Of a stretch of 64,000 nt of DNA, positions 41,008-49,707 are shown in pieces (positions within the stretch are counted from its first letter, which is position 1; each line of letters opens with the position of its first letter). The notes under the pieces were generated by a model. That model was not told where the DNA came from, ran no database searches, and saw only the letters and a program-made list of their open reading frames with translations. Position numbers and translations under genes: made by a program. Origin of the DNA: Rhodoferax sp. U11-2br (GTDB lineage: Bacteria; Pseudomonadota; Gammaproteobacteria; Burkholderiales; Burkholderiaceae_C); the NCBI RefSeq assembly GCF_018619435.1, contig NZ_JAHFZF010000013.1, forward strand, positions 44,246 through 108,245, read 5' to 3'.

Positions 41008-42141
41008 TTAGTGGGTTTTTGTCATGAAATCGAGCAATTGGCTTGCCAGATCGTTTTGCTGCAGCAGCGTTTGCCTGGCGCGCTGGCAGGCAGCTTGCCA
41101 AGTTCGCTCGTCTTCGGTCGTGAACAATGGCGCGTTGACGTCGTCGGTGCCCCTACCCGGCAAACCGTTCCAGCGCTGGTGTGCGCGGCGCAATGCGGGT
41201 GGTGCCTGCAGCCAGTCCAGGAAGGCGTGGAGCTTGTGGTGGTGGGCATCATCGTCTTGCGGGTAGATCTGCCAGACCAAGGGTTTGCCAGCCCACAGGG
41301 CGCGCACCAGCGAGTCTTCACCGCGCACAAAATTGATGTCACAGGCCCACAGCAGGTGGTCGTAGTCGGTCTGTGACAGCAAAGGAAGGTATGAAATTGA
41401 GAGCTTCTGGCCCTTGTTAAATAAGGGCTTCAGGTCAATTTTGTTCTCAACCATGTGGTGCACCGCGGCGCTTGCCCGTCCTGCGGTCACCAACAGCTGT
41501 GTGGGTCTGTCGTCCGCAGCCAAGGTGTGCAGCAAATCGGGCAGGCCTGCAGGTTCGTAACAAAACAGCGAGACCAGGCGCTGGCCTTGCCAGGCTATGC
41601 CTTGTGCTGTCAACCAGGCGCTGCGCTCGAAACTGGCCTGGCGGACCAGCAGATCGGCTTCGCGCAACAGGCCGCCGGTGTTGGGTGTGAAGCCAGGGTA
41701 GAAAAAATGCTTGGTCAGCCCCTGGCCCGGCCCATACATCACGGGCGAGGGCAGGGTGTGGCAGCGCGCGACGTAGGCCTCGGCGCTCAGGTATTCGAGG
41801 TTGATCCACTGGCTTATCTGGCCTGTAGTCCTTATCTTGTGGGCGTATGCAGCTATGAATTCAGGATCAATCTCACAGCCAAAGGCTTCCACCAGCACAT
41901 CGCCGGGGCTCTGACCGTGTTGTGTGAAAGGGCTGGTCCAGGGCAGCACCGTGACTCCGGGTGCACCATCGGGCGCCATCCAGGCCAGGGCCGAGGCATC
42001 GTCGACCCAGAGCCGCACGGTCTGGTCGCGTTGTGCCAGATCCACACACAGGCGCCAGCAGACACCGATGTCACCAAAGTTGTCGATCACGCGGCAAAAA
42101 ATATCCCAGTGCAATTTGGGCTGAGCAGGTGGCAAATTCAT
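41008..42141 (-). CDS. earP: EarP, protein-arginine rhamnosyltransferase for EF-P
   Basis: It transfers rhamnose from TDP-rhamnose to Arg32 of EF-P. It has 377 residues of the GT-B fold. The N-terminal FCRVIDNFGDIGVCWRL contains the two catalytic Asp residues, WINLEYLSAEAYV and FFYPGFTPNTGGLLRE are conserved, and WACDINFVRGEDSLVRALW with VWQIYPQ forms the nucleotide-sugar site. I use the ATG at 42141; an upstream frame overlaps uvrC. Two segments (about residues 93-109 and 232-249) are made of repeat copies. The gene is divergent from uvrC. Confidence 0.95.
   Translation of the reverse strand: MNLPPAQPKLHWDIFCRVIDNFGDIGVCWRLCVDLAQRDQTVRLWVDDASALAWMAPDGAPGVTVLPWTSPFTQHGQSPGDVLVEAFGCEIDPEFIAAYAHKIRTTGQISQWINLEYLSAEAYVARCHTLPSPVMYGPGQGLTKHFFYPGFTPNTGGLLREADLLVRQASFERSAWLTAQGIAWQGQRLVSLFCYEPAGLPDLLHTLAADDRPTQLLVTAGRASAAVHHMVENKIDLKPLFNKGQKLSISYLPLLSQTDYDHLLWACDINFVRGEDSLVRALWAGKPLVWQIYPQDDDAHHHKLHAFLDWLQAPPALRRAHQRWNGLPGRGTDDVNAPLFTTEDERTWQAACQRARQTLLQQNDLASQLLDFMTKTH
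41394..41446 (+). repeat. Repeat copy inside earP (C-terminal half)
   Basis: Forward copy in plus orientation: GAGCTTCTGGCCCTTGTTAA, ATAAGGGCTTCAGGTCAATT. This is one of the best-preserved copies and is translated on the minus strand as NKIDLKPLFNKGQKLS. The palindrome arms GCCCTT/AAGGGC are perfect. Confidence 0.85.
41814..41865 (-). repeat. Repeat copy inside earP (N-terminal half)
   Basis: Reverse copy: TGGCCTGTAGTCCTTATC, TTGTGGGCGTATGCAGCTAT. The arms are eroded (GTCCTTAT versus GTGGGC) but the GGCCTGTAG and GCAGCTAT flanks are clear. It is translated as EFIAAYAHKIRTTGQIS before the conserved WINLEYLS. Confidence 0.65.
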
Positions 42142-42168
42142 GACCGGGATTGTCCACAATAGCGCCCT

Positions 42169-44298
42169 ATGTCTGATTTGCCTGAAAACCCCGTGCCACC
42201 CGTTGACCCCGTCAAGCTGCCTGCCGAACTGCCGCCCGTTGTGACCCTCAGCCCCGATGGTGGGGAGCCAGAGGCTCCTGCCGGTGTCCACCCCGAGCAA
42301 CTGCTCAATGATGTGGCAAGCCTGCCCGCGTTGCCGGGGGTCTACCGCTACTTTGATGCCCAAGGCCAGGTGTTGTATGTGGGCAAGGCGATCAACCTCA
42401 AAAAACGGGTGTCGAGTTATTTCCAGAAGAACCACGGCGGCACCCGCATTGGCCACATGGTGGGCAAGATTGTGCGGCTGGAGACCACCGTGGTGCGCTC
42501 CGAGGCCGAGGCGCTGCTGCTTGAAAACAACCTGATCAAGACGCTCAACCCCAAGTACAACATCCTGTTTCGGGACGACAAGAGTTACCCTTACCTCAAG
42601 ATCAGCGCCCCGGCACCTCTGCCCAAAGACAGCAGCCTTCTTGCAAAAAAAGGGGCGCCTGGCCCTTTATCTGTAAGGGCTACAGGCCCAAAAGACACAC
42701 CATCGTCGGTGACCCGGATCAATGGTGACTGGTTCCCCCGCGTCTCCTATTACCGGGGTGCGGTCGAGAAAAAACACCACTACTTTGGCCCCTACCCCAG
42801 TGCCTGGGCGGTCAAGGAAGCGATTTTGCTGATGCAAAAGGTGTTCAAACTGCGCACCTGTGAGGAGTCGGTGTTTGCCAACCGCACCCGGCCTTGTTTG
42901 CTGTACCAGATCAAACGCTGCTCCGGCCCTTGCGTGGGCCACATTTCACCTGCCGACTACGCCCAGGATGTGGCAGATGCCGAACGTTTCTTGAATGGCG
43001 ACGCACAAGAGGTGATGAGCAGCCTGCAGGCACGCATGATGGCGCACGCCGACAAACTCGAATTCGAGCAGGCAGCCGAGTTGCGCAACCAGACCGCCGC
43101 GCTTTCGAGTGTGTTACACCAGCAGAGTGTGGACAACGTCAGCGACCGCGATGTCGACATCCTCGCGGTCAAGCTGCAGGGCGGGCGCGCCTGCGTCAAC
43201 CTGGCCATGGTGCGTGGCGGGCGCCATCTGGGGGATCGGCCCTACTTTCCGGTGCAGGTGCAAGACGGCGCCGCGCTGGAGCTAGAGGACGAGGGCGCGG
43301 CGGCACGTTCGGTTGAATCACACATCCTGGACGCCTTCATCGCCCAGCATTACCTGAATGTGCCGGTGCCACCCTCGCTGGTGGTGAGCGCCCCGGTGGA
43401 CAAGGCGCTGCTCAAAGCGCTGACCGCACAGACCGGCATCAAGGTCACGGCGGTGCATGCGCCGCGTGAACAACGCCGGGTCTGGCTGGAGATGGCCCAA
43501 ACCAATGCCAACCTGCAACTGGCTCGGCTGTTATCCGAAGAAGGCTCCCAACAGGCGCGCACCCGCGCCCTCTACGAGGCGCTGGATCTGGGGCTGGACG
43601 ACCTGGACGAGCTTCGCATCGAGTGTTTTGACATTTCGCACACTGCGGGTGAGTCAACCCAGGCCTCGTGTGTGGTGTTTCACCACCACAAGATGCAAAA
43701 CGCCGAGTACCGGCGTTACAAGATCACCGACATCACACCGGGTGACGATTACGCCGCGATGCGCCAGGTCTTGTTACGTCGTTACGGCAAGCTCGCCGAG
43801 GTCTTGCAGGAAGCCAAACGCACGGGCGAAACCCCACCGGGCACCGGTCGTTTGCCGGACCTGGTGCTGGTCGACGGTGGCAAGGGCCAGGTCAGCATGG
43901 CGCGTGAGGTGTTCACGCAACTGGGGCTCGATCTCTCGCTGATCGTGGGGGTGGAAAAAGGCGAGGGCCGACGCATCGGCCTGGAAGAGCTGGTATTTGC
44001 CGATGGGCGCGAGAAGGTCTACCTGGGCAAGGACTCGGCCGCACTGATGCTGGTGGCGCAGATCCGCGACGAGGCGCACCGTTTTGCCATCACCGGCATG
44101 CGCGCGGCGCGCGCCAAGGTGCGTATGGACGGTGGCAAGCTCGAAGACATCCCTGGCATCGGCCCGAAACGGCGTGCCCGCCTGTTGCAGCGTTTTGGTG
44201 GTGTCAGGGGGGTGGCAATGGCCTCGGTGGATGACATGGCCAGTGTCGAAGGCATCTCGCATGAACTGGCGGAAGAAATCTATCGGGCGTTGCACTGA
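42169..44298 (+). CDS. uvrC: Excinuclease ABC subunit C
   Basis: It makes both incisions in nucleotide excision repair. The 709-residue protein is longer than usual. A Pro-rich N-terminal tail of about 40 residues precedes the GIY-YIG nuclease domain ([29 protein letters not shown]). A Cys cluster ([16 protein letters not shown]), the UVR motif ([19 protein letters not shown]), the RNase H-like domain ([30 protein letters not shown]) and terminal helix-hairpin-helix repeats follow. Between YPYLKI and FPRVSYYRG there is an extra block of about 40 residues (146-188) containing a repeat copy. Confidence 0.96.
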   Translation: MSDLPENPVPPVDPVKLPAELPPVVTLSPDGGEPEAPAGVHPEQLLNDVASLPALPGVYRYFDAQGQVLYVGKAINLKKRVSSYFQKNHGGTRIGHMVGKIVRLETTVVRSEAEALLLENNLIKTLNPKYNILFRDDKSYPYLKISAPAPLPKDSSLLAKKGAPGPLSVRATGPKDTPSSVTRINGDWFPRVSYYRGAVEKKHHYFGPYPSAWAVKEAILLMQKVFKLRTCEESVFANRTRPCLLYQIKRCSGPCVGHISPADYAQDVADAERFLNGDAQEVMSSLQARMMAHADKLEFEQAAELRNQTAALSSVLHQQSVDNVSDRDVDILAVKLQGGRACVNLAMVRGGRHLGDRPYFPVQVQDGAALELEDEGAAARSVESHILDAFIAQHYLNVPVPPSLVVSAPVDKALLKALTAQTGIKVTAVHAPREQRRVWLEMAQTNANLQLARLLSEEGSQQARTRALYEALDLGLDDLDELRIECFDISHTAGESTQASCVVFHHHKMQNAEYRRYKITDITPGDDYAAMRQVLLRRYGKLAEVLQEAKRTGETPPGTGRLPDLVLVDGGKGQVSMAREVFTQLGLDLSLIVGVEKGEGRRIGLEELVFADGREKVYLGKDSAALMLVAQIRDEAHRFAITGMRAARAKVRMDGGKLEDIPGIGPKRRARLLQRFGGVRGVAMASVDDMASVEGISHELAEEIYRALH
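42655..42695 (+). repeat. Repeat copy inside uvrC
   Basis: Forward copy: GCGCCTGGCCCTTTATCTG, TAAGGGCTACAGGCCCAAAA. The GGCCCTT/AAGGGCT arms and CTACAGGCC end are intact. It is in frame as [13 protein letters not shown] within the extra block of UvrC. Confidence 0.85.
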
Positions 44299-44339
44299 TC
44301 GGTGCGGGTGAGACGGTGGCTGCATGCCACAATCGAGAC

Positions 44340-44906
44340 ATGTTCTGGACCATTCCTACCCTCATGACCTGGGCGCGTATTGCGGCCATTCCCTTGATCG
44401 TTGGTGTGTTTTACCTGCCGATTGAGCCAGCCCACCGCAACCAGATTGCCACCGTGATGTTTGTGGTGTTTGCCGCCACCGACTGGCTCGACGGTTTTCT
44501 GGCGCGCCGGCTCAACCAGGTGTCGGCTTTTGGTGCCTTTCTGGACCCGGTGGCCGACAAGTTTCTGGTCTGTGCCTGTGTGCTGGTGCTGGTGCACCTG
44601 GGGCGTGCCGATGTGTTTGTGGGTCTGATCATCATTGGCCGCGAGATCGCGATCTCGGCGTTGCGCGAGTGGATGGCGCAGATTGGTGCCTCGCGCAGTG
44701 TGGCGGTGCACATGATCGGCAAACTCAAGACCACCGCCCAAATGGTGGCGATCCCGTTCCTGCTGTATGACGGGCTGCTGTTCGGCTTGATCGACACCCA
44801 CCTCTGGGGTGTCTGGCTGATCTGGCTGGCCGCGATCATGACCGTCTGGTCAATGGTCTATTACCTGCAAAAAGCCCTTCCGGAAATCCGCGCCAAGGTC
44901 AAGTAA
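44340..44906 (+). CDS. pgsA: CDP-diacylglycerol-glycerol-3-phosphate 3-phosphatidyltransferase
   Basis: It makes phosphatidylglycerol phosphate, the first committed step to phosphatidylglycerol. It has 188 residues with about five membrane segments. The CDP-alcohol phosphotransferase motif runs DWLDGFLARRLNQVSAFG and ends in FLDPVADK, with all its Asp residues in place. It follows uvrC as in many proteobacteria. I start at the ATG at 44340 (MFWTIPTLMTWAR); a GTG at 44316 is in frame but less likely. Confidence 0.93.
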   Translation: MFWTIPTLMTWARIAAIPLIVGVFYLPIEPAHRNQIATVMFVVFAATDWLDGFLARRLNQVSAFGAFLDPVADKFLVCACVLVLVHLGRADVFVGLIIIGREIAISALREWMAQIGASRSVAVHMIGKLKTTAQMVAIPFLLYDGLLFGLIDTHLWGVWLIWLAAIMTVWSMVYYLQKALPEIRAKVK

Positions 44907-44915
44907 GGAGAGCAC

Positions 44916-46010
44916 GTGGCCACACACAAGATTGCTGTCATTGCCGGTGACGGCATTGGCCAGGAGGTGATGCCAGAGGGTCTGCGTGTGCTTGAAGCTG
45001 CGGCCGACAAGTTTGGCATCCAACTGCAGATGGATCACTTCGATTTCTCCAGCTGGCAGTACTTCGAGCGGCACGGCCAGATGTTGCCCGACAACTGGAA
45101 AGATTTGATCGGCGGCCACGACGCGATTTACTTCGGTGCGGTGGGCTGGCCGGAAAAAATCCCGGACCATGTGTCGTTATGGGGTTCTTTGCTGCTGTTT
45201 CGCCGTGAGTTTGACCAGTATGTGAACCTGCGCCCGGCGCGCCTGATGCCCGGCATCACCTGCCCGGTGGTGCGCCGTGACGGCAGTGCGCGTGCGCCCG
45301 GTGAGATCGACATGGTGATCGTGCGTGAAAACACCGAGGGTGAATACTCCAGCATCGGTGGGCGCATGTTTGCCGGCACCGAGCGCGAAATCGTGATGCA
45401 AGAGACTGTGATGTCACGCGTCGGGGTGGACCGGGTGCTCAAGTTTGCGTTTGATCTGGCCCAATCTCGCCCCAAAAAACACCTGACCAGCGCCACCAAG
45501 TCCAACGGCATCGCCATCACCATGCCGTACTGGGACGAGCGGGTGGCCGAGATGGCCAAAGCCTACCCAGATGTCACGGTGGACAAGTTCCACATCGACA
45601 TCCTGACCGCGCATTTTGTGCAGCGGCCGGATTTTTTTGATGTGGTGGTGGGCAGCAACCTGTTTGGCGACATCCTCAGTGACTTGGGTCCGGCTTGCAC
45701 CGGAACAATTGCGATTGCACCCAGTGCCAACCTCAACCCTGGGCGCACCCACCCCTCGCTGTTTGAGCCAGTGCATGGCTCAGCCCCAGACATCGCTGGC
45801 CAAGCCAAGGCCAACCCGATTGGCCAGATCTGGAGTGGCGCGCTGATGCTGGACTTTCTGGGCTACCGCGCTGCCCATGACGCGGTGTTGCAAGCCATTG
45901 AACAGGTGCTGGCCCCCGGCAGTGGCGCACCCCGCACGCCCGATCTGCGTGGTTGCGCCAAGACCCAGGATCTGGGCCAGGCAATCACTCAGGCGCTGCA
46001 GTCTTTGTAG
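44916..46010 (+). CDS. Tartrate/D-malate-type dehydrogenase (isocitrate/isopropylmalate dehydrogenase family)
   Basis: A 364-residue NAD- and metal-dependent beta-decarboxylating dehydrogenase. Motifs are VIAGDGIGQEV, LLFRREFDQYVNLRPARLMP for substrate Arg contacts, IVRENTEGEYSSIGGR, the metal Asp region VVGSNLFGDILSDLG, and EPVHGSAPDIAGQAKANPIG. SLWGSLLLFRR and the R-P-A-R pattern favour the tartrate dehydrogenase/decarboxylase or D-malate dehydrogenase group over IDH and LeuB. GGAGA precedes the GTG start. The TAG stop is the first part of a repeat copy. Confidence 0.85.
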   Translation: MATHKIAVIAGDGIGQEVMPEGLRVLEAAADKFGIQLQMDHFDFSSWQYFERHGQMLPDNWKDLIGGHDAIYFGAVGWPEKIPDHVSLWGSLLLFRREFDQYVNLRPARLMPGITCPVVRRDGSARAPGEIDMVIVRENTEGEYSSIGGRMFAGTEREIVMQETVMSRVGVDRVLKFAFDLAQSRPKKHLTSATKSNGIAITMPYWDERVAEMAKAYPDVTVDKFHIDILTAHFVQRPDFFDVVVGSNLFGDILSDLGPACTGTIAIAPSANLNPGRTHPSLFEPVHGSAPDIAGQAKANPIGQIWSGALMLDFLGYRAAHDAVLQAIEQVLAPGSGAPRTPDLRGCAKTQDLGQAITQALQSL

Positions 46011-46054
46011 CTACTAGCCCTTATTAGATAAGGGCCGGAGCCAATTTGGCCATA
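46006..46054 (+). repeat. Repeat copy at the end of the dehydrogenase gene
   Basis: Forward copy: TTGTAGCTACTAGCCCTTAT, TAGATAAGGGCCGGAGCC. Its TAG supplies the stop codon of the upstream gene. A terminator hairpin follows directly. Confidence 0.85.
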
Positions 46055-46090
46055 AAAAAAGCCACCTGCCGGTCACGGCAGGTGGCTTTT
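46055..46090. terminator. Bidirectional intrinsic terminator
   Basis: A run of A, then GCCACCTGCCG (46061-46071), loop GTCA, CGGCAGGTGGC (46076-46086) and TTTT. The perfect 11-pair stem with A-run and T-run serves both the plus-strand dehydrogenase and the minus-strand bamC. Confidence 0.93.
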
Positions 46091-46102
46091 CTCTAAGCGG
46101 TC

Positions 46103-47197
46103 TTATTTCAGGTCTTCTGCCAGCACCTTGATGATGCGTTGTGCATCGGCCACGGCGGCTGCGCTACCGTCAGCGTTTTGCACCGACACCGTGGTGGCAT
46201 TGCCCTGGCTTAGCACGGCCACGCGGAATTTCGACGGTTGTGCATCCGGTTTGGACTTGCCAAACAGTTTGCCAAAAAAGCCCGGTTCGTCTTTTTCCAT
46301 GTCGGCGTTGGGGGCCACATAACGCACAAAGTACAGGCCCTTGCTGCGGTCACGGTCTTCCACGGTGAAGTTGGTGCGGTCCAGTGACAGACCCACCCGG
46401 CGCCAGGCGCGATCAAAGCCGTCCGCCAGTTGCACCACCGGCTGCCCACCCACGGTGGCGACCTGGGTGTTTTCCTTGACCACACCGGCTGCCAACAGGG
46501 CTTTGGATTGTTCTTCACCCACACCCAGCTTGACCATCAGGCGGCGCAGGAATTCGGCCTCCAGCTCGGGGTCGGCGGCGCGGGGCTGCCACACGGTGCG
46601 TTCCTTTTCCTTGCTGTCATACACCTCGACCATACCGCGGTGGCTGATGAAAATTTCGGTGCTGCCGTCGGTGCTGCGTTCCAGGCGAGTGCGGAACTTG
46701 TCGCGCTCACCGGTGGAGTAGAGCGAGTCAAACACCTTGCCCAAGGTGGCGCGGACGAAGTCCTGGGGAATCTTGGCGCGGTTTTCGGCCCAGTCGGTTT
46801 CCATGATGCCCAGGTTGGCCTGGTCCATCGCCAGCAGGAAACCGTTGTCTTGCCAGAACTCCTTGACCGGCTCCCACAACTTGTCGGCCGGGCGGTTGAT
46901 CACCAGCCAGCGGGTGTTGCCGGAGCGCTCGATGCGCACGTCACCCAGGGACGCTGTTGCGGTGGGGGTGGCCACCACCGTGTTTTGAGCGAGTTGGTAA
47001 CTCGAAGCGGTCACCGCCGAACCAGGCAGGTTGTAACGGGTGTCTTTGGAAAGCTGCGTCAGGTCAGGCGGAACTTCCAGCGTGGGGGTTTTGTTGGTGG
47101 CGGCGCTTTTGTAGTCAACCTTGTCACTCTGTAACACCGAGCAGGCGCTCAGCGCCAGGGTCAGACCGAGCAACAAAAATTTTGGGGAATGGTTCAC
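46103..47197 (-). CDS. bamC: BamC, outer-membrane assembly lipoprotein
   Basis: A component of the BAM complex that inserts outer-membrane proteins. It has 364 residues with signal peptide and lipobox LSAC at about 16-19. The unstructured N-terminus (TNKTPTLEVPPDLTQLSKDT) that contacts BamD follows, then two helix-grip domains (TRWLVINRPADKLWEPVKEF and FDRAWRRVGLSLDRTNFTVE). The GTG start at 47197 has AAGGAT five bases upstream. It lies 37 bases after dapA on the same strand, the arrangement known from E. coli. Confidence 0.93.
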   Translation of the reverse strand: MNHSPKFLLLGLTLALSACSVLQSDKVDYKSAATNKTPTLEVPPDLTQLSKDTRYNLPGSAVTASSYQLAQNTVVATPTATASLGDVRIERSGNTRWLVINRPADKLWEPVKEFWQDNGFLLAMDQANLGIMETDWAENRAKIPQDFVRATLGKVFDSLYSTGERDKFRTRLERSTDGSTEIFISHRGMVEVYDSKEKERTVWQPRAADPELEAEFLRRLMVKLGVGEEQSKALLAAGVVKENTQVATVGGQPVVQLADGFDRAWRRVGLSLDRTNFTVEDRDRSKGLYFVRYVAPNADMEKDEPGFFGKLFGKSKPDAQPSKFRVAVLSQGNATTVSVQNADGSAAAVADAQRIIKVLAEDLK

Positions 47198-47234
47198 AAA
47201 ATATCCTTCAGGAAGAGAGGTTGGCAGGGTCAGC

Positions 47235-48128
47235 TCAGAGCAGGCCCACGGTGCGCAGGGCAACTTCAACGACAGGTTGGTAGCTTGCACTCAGCTCGGT
47301 CATGGGCAGGCGCAGGGTCGGGCCGCACAGGTTCAGGCGAGCTGCAGCCCATTTCACCGGGATCGGATTGGCTTCCAGAAACAGGTTTTTGTGCAGCGGC
47401 ATCAGTTTGAACTGGATGGCCATGGCACCTTTTGCGTCGCCAGCAATCGCCGCTTGACACAGTTCATGCATCAGGCGGGGCGCCAGGTTGGCGGTGACGC
47501 TGATGTTGCCTTGGCCACCACACAACATCAGGGCAACCGCCGTGGCGTCGTCACCCGAGTAGACGGCAAAGCCTTCGGGTGCTTCGCGGATCAGCCACTG
47601 GGCACGGTCCAGGTTGCCGGTGGCTTCCTTGATACCGATGATGCCCGGGAGCTGGGCCAGACGCAGGGTTGTTTCGACCGACATGTCAGCCACCGAGCGG
47701 CCTGGCACGTTGTACAGCACCATCGGCAGGTCGACTGCTTCGGCAATCGCCTTGAAGTGTTGGTACAGACCTTCCTGGGTGGGTTTGTTGTAGTAGGGCA
47801 CCACCTGCAACTGGCAGTCGGCGCCAACGCTTTTGGCAAAACCGGCCAGTTCAATGGCTTCAGCGGTGCAGTTGGAGCCACATCCGGCCATGATTGGCAC
47901 CCGGCCTGCGGCTTGCTCCACCGAGACGCGGATGACTTCGCAATTTTCCTGGATGCTCACCGTGGGGGATTCACCGGTGGTGCCGACCACACCAATGCAG
48001 TCGGTGCCCTCGGCGATGTGCCAGTCGATCAGTTTGCGCAAGGCCGGGTAATCTACCGCGCCGTCTGGCAGCATGGGGGTGATCAAGGCAACGATGCTGC
48101 CGGTGATGGGTCGGGATAGAGAGGTCAT
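47235..48128 (-). CDS. dapA: 4-hydroxy-tetrahydrodipicolinate synthase
   Basis: It condenses pyruvate with aspartate semialdehyde on the way to lysine and diaminopimelate. It has 297 residues with [14 protein letters not shown], the catalytic Tyr in [28 protein letters not shown] and the Schiff-base Lys in [15 protein letters not shown] (beta/alpha)8 barrel is expected. It is transcribed together with bamC. Confidence 0.97.
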   Translation of the reverse strand: MTSLSRPITGSIVALITPMLPDGAVDYPALRKLIDWHIAEGTDCIGVVGTTGESPTVSIQENCEVIRVSVEQAAGRVPIMAGCGSNCTAEAIELAGFAKSVGADCQLQVVPYYNKPTQEGLYQHFKAIAEAVDLPMVLYNVPGRSVADMSVETTLRLAQLPGIIGIKEATGNLDRAQWLIREAPEGFAVYSGDDATAVALMLCGGQGNISVTANLAPRLMHELCQAAIAGDAKGAMAIQFKLMPLHKNLFLEANPIPVKWAAARLNLCGPTLRLPMTELSASYQPVVEVALRTVGLL

Positions 48129-48246
48129 CTTGCGAGCTGGCTCCAGGGTTAGCCCTTTATTCTAGCGAGAGTGGATGCTGCGCCAGACCGGCATCCAGGT
48201 AAAGGTTTGGCGGGTGACACGGCGCATGTATCTGGCACGCAGACGC

Positions 48247-48372
48247 TCAGAAACAGCCCCAGACCTGGTTTGCCAGCATCAACATGAAGTCGGCCTGGCC
48301 ATACAAAACAAACACCAGCGCCAGCAGCCCGAGCATCATGGCGTACCCCAGAAGTCTGACGGCGGGTTTCAT
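48247..48372 (-). CDS. Small single-pass membrane protein, 41 aa
   Basis: A short frame starts at an ATG at 48372, four bases after the stop of the upstream MFS gene (TGAGCGCATG), so translation is probably coupled. It begins MKPAVRLLGYAMMLGLLALV and ends ADFMLMLANQVWGCF. There is a basic N-terminus, one hydrophobic helix (about residues 7-23) and a short amphipathic tail with a final Trp-Gly-Cys-Phe. No family is certain, and the function is unknown. It looks like a real small protein because of its position, charge pattern and hydrophobicity. Confidence 0.6.
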   Translation of the reverse strand: MKPAVRLLGYAMMLGLLALVFVLYGQADFMLMLANQVWGCF

Positions 48373-48376
48373 GCGC

Positions 48377-49597
48377 TCAGGCGGCTTGTGGTGCGGGGCT
48401 GCGCACAATCGCCGTCTCCTTGACCGGCAGGTTCACGAGGGCGGCCAGCACCCCCAGCGCGATGGCGATATACCAGACGATGTCATAACTACCTGTGCGG
48501 TCGTACAACCAGCCACCGAGCCAGACACCCAGAAACGAGCCAATCTGGTGGCTGAAGAACACAAATCCACCGAGCATCGACAGATGCGCCACCCCAAAAA
48601 TCTGGGCCACCGCCGCATTGGTGGGTGGCACCGTGGACAACCACAGCAGGCCCATCACCGCTGAAAAGACGTAGACGCTCAGCGGCGTCAGCGGTGCCAG
48701 CAAAAACACGCTGATCACCAGCGCACGCGCCAGGTAAATGAAGGCCAGGATGTGTTTTTTCTGCAGGCGTTGGCCCAGCACACCGGCCGCGTAGGTGCCA
48801 AACACATTGAACAGGCCGATCAGGGCCAGTGCATAACTGGCCACCTGGGGCGGCAGGCCATGGTCCTTGAGGTAGCTTGGCATGTGCACACCAATGAACA
48901 CCACCTGAAAACCACACACAAAATAACCGGCCATGAGTAACTGGAAGCTACGGTAGTGCAAGGCCTCGCGCAGCGCTTGCAGGATGGATTGCTCACGGAA
49001 ATGCCCGGCACCACCTCGGGCATCGGGCTCACGCAGCCCCCAGGCCAGCGGCAGCAGCACAAGCGCCGCCAGCGCCAGGGTCACCAGGGCGTTTTGCCAG
49101 CCCAGGCTGTTGATCAGGAAACCTTCGGTGGGCACCATCAGAAACTGGCCAAACGACCCGGCTGCTGCCGCAATGCCCATGGCCCAGGAGCGTTTGTCGG
49201 CCGACACATTGCGGCCAATCACGCCGTACACCACGGCATAGGTGGTACCAGCCTGCGCCATGCCGATCAGCACCCCGGTGGTCAGGGAAAAGACCAGCGG
49301 CGACGTGGCATAAGCCATACCCAACAAACCCAGCGCATACAGCAGCGCACCCGACACAATCACCCGAAAGGCGCCAAACCGGTCGGCCAGCATGCCGGCA
49401 AAAATACCGGACACCCCCCACACCAGATTTTGGATCGCCAGCGCAAAAGCGAAAGTTTCACGGCTCCAGCTCTGGGCTTGTGTAATCGGCTGTAACCACA
49501 GGCCAAAACCGTGGCGGATACCCATCGAAACGGTCACGATGGCAGCACCACAGATCAGAATCTGGGTGAGAGAGAGTTTGGGGCTGTGTTCAGACAT
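48377..49597 (-). CDS. Major facilitator superfamily transporter (OFA-like)
   Basis: A 406-residue transporter with about twelve membrane segments. The first part includes GIRHGFGLWLQPITQAQSWS and GIFAGMLADRFGAFRVIV with the MFS loop motif. The long central loop (REPDARGGAGHFREQSI) separates two halves. The pattern resembles the oxalate/formate antiporter-like group of monocarboxylate carriers, but the substrate is not known. It is followed within four bases by the 41-residue membrane protein. Confidence 0.85.
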   Translation of the reverse strand: MSEHSPKLSLTQILICGAAIVTVSMGIRHGFGLWLQPITQAQSWSRETFAFALAIQNLVWGVSGIFAGMLADRFGAFRVIVSGALLYALGLLGMAYATSPLVFSLTTGVLIGMAQAGTTYAVVYGVIGRNVSADKRSWAMGIAAAAGSFGQFLMVPTEGFLINSLGWQNALVTLALAALVLLPLAWGLREPDARGGAGHFREQSILQALREALHYRSFQLLMAGYFVCGFQVVFIGVHMPSYLKDHGLPPQVASYALALIGLFNVFGTYAAGVLGQRLQKKHILAFIYLARALVISVFLLAPLTPLSVYVFSAVMGLLWLSTVPPTNAAVAQIFGVAHLSMLGGFVFFSHQIGSFLGVWLGGWLYDRTGSYDIVWYIAIALGVLAALVNLPVKETAIVRSPAPQAA

Positions 49598-49707
49598 CGC
49601 TGGAATATAGCCAATTGGTTCAAAAGGCGCTGTCTGAGGCCCAAACGCTGTTGATTACCTGTTTTTGCATCCAGTGGATTGCCGGCCCATGACTACAATC
49701 ACAGGCT

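Noticed and set aside
47121..48119. A 332-codon plus-strand open frame
   Set aside because: Antisense to dapA and the bamC start; no start site or family resemblance.
48140..48176. A further repeat copy upstream of dapA (TTAGCCCTTTATTCTAG)
   Set aside because: Only one arm is present, so it cannot be told from chance.
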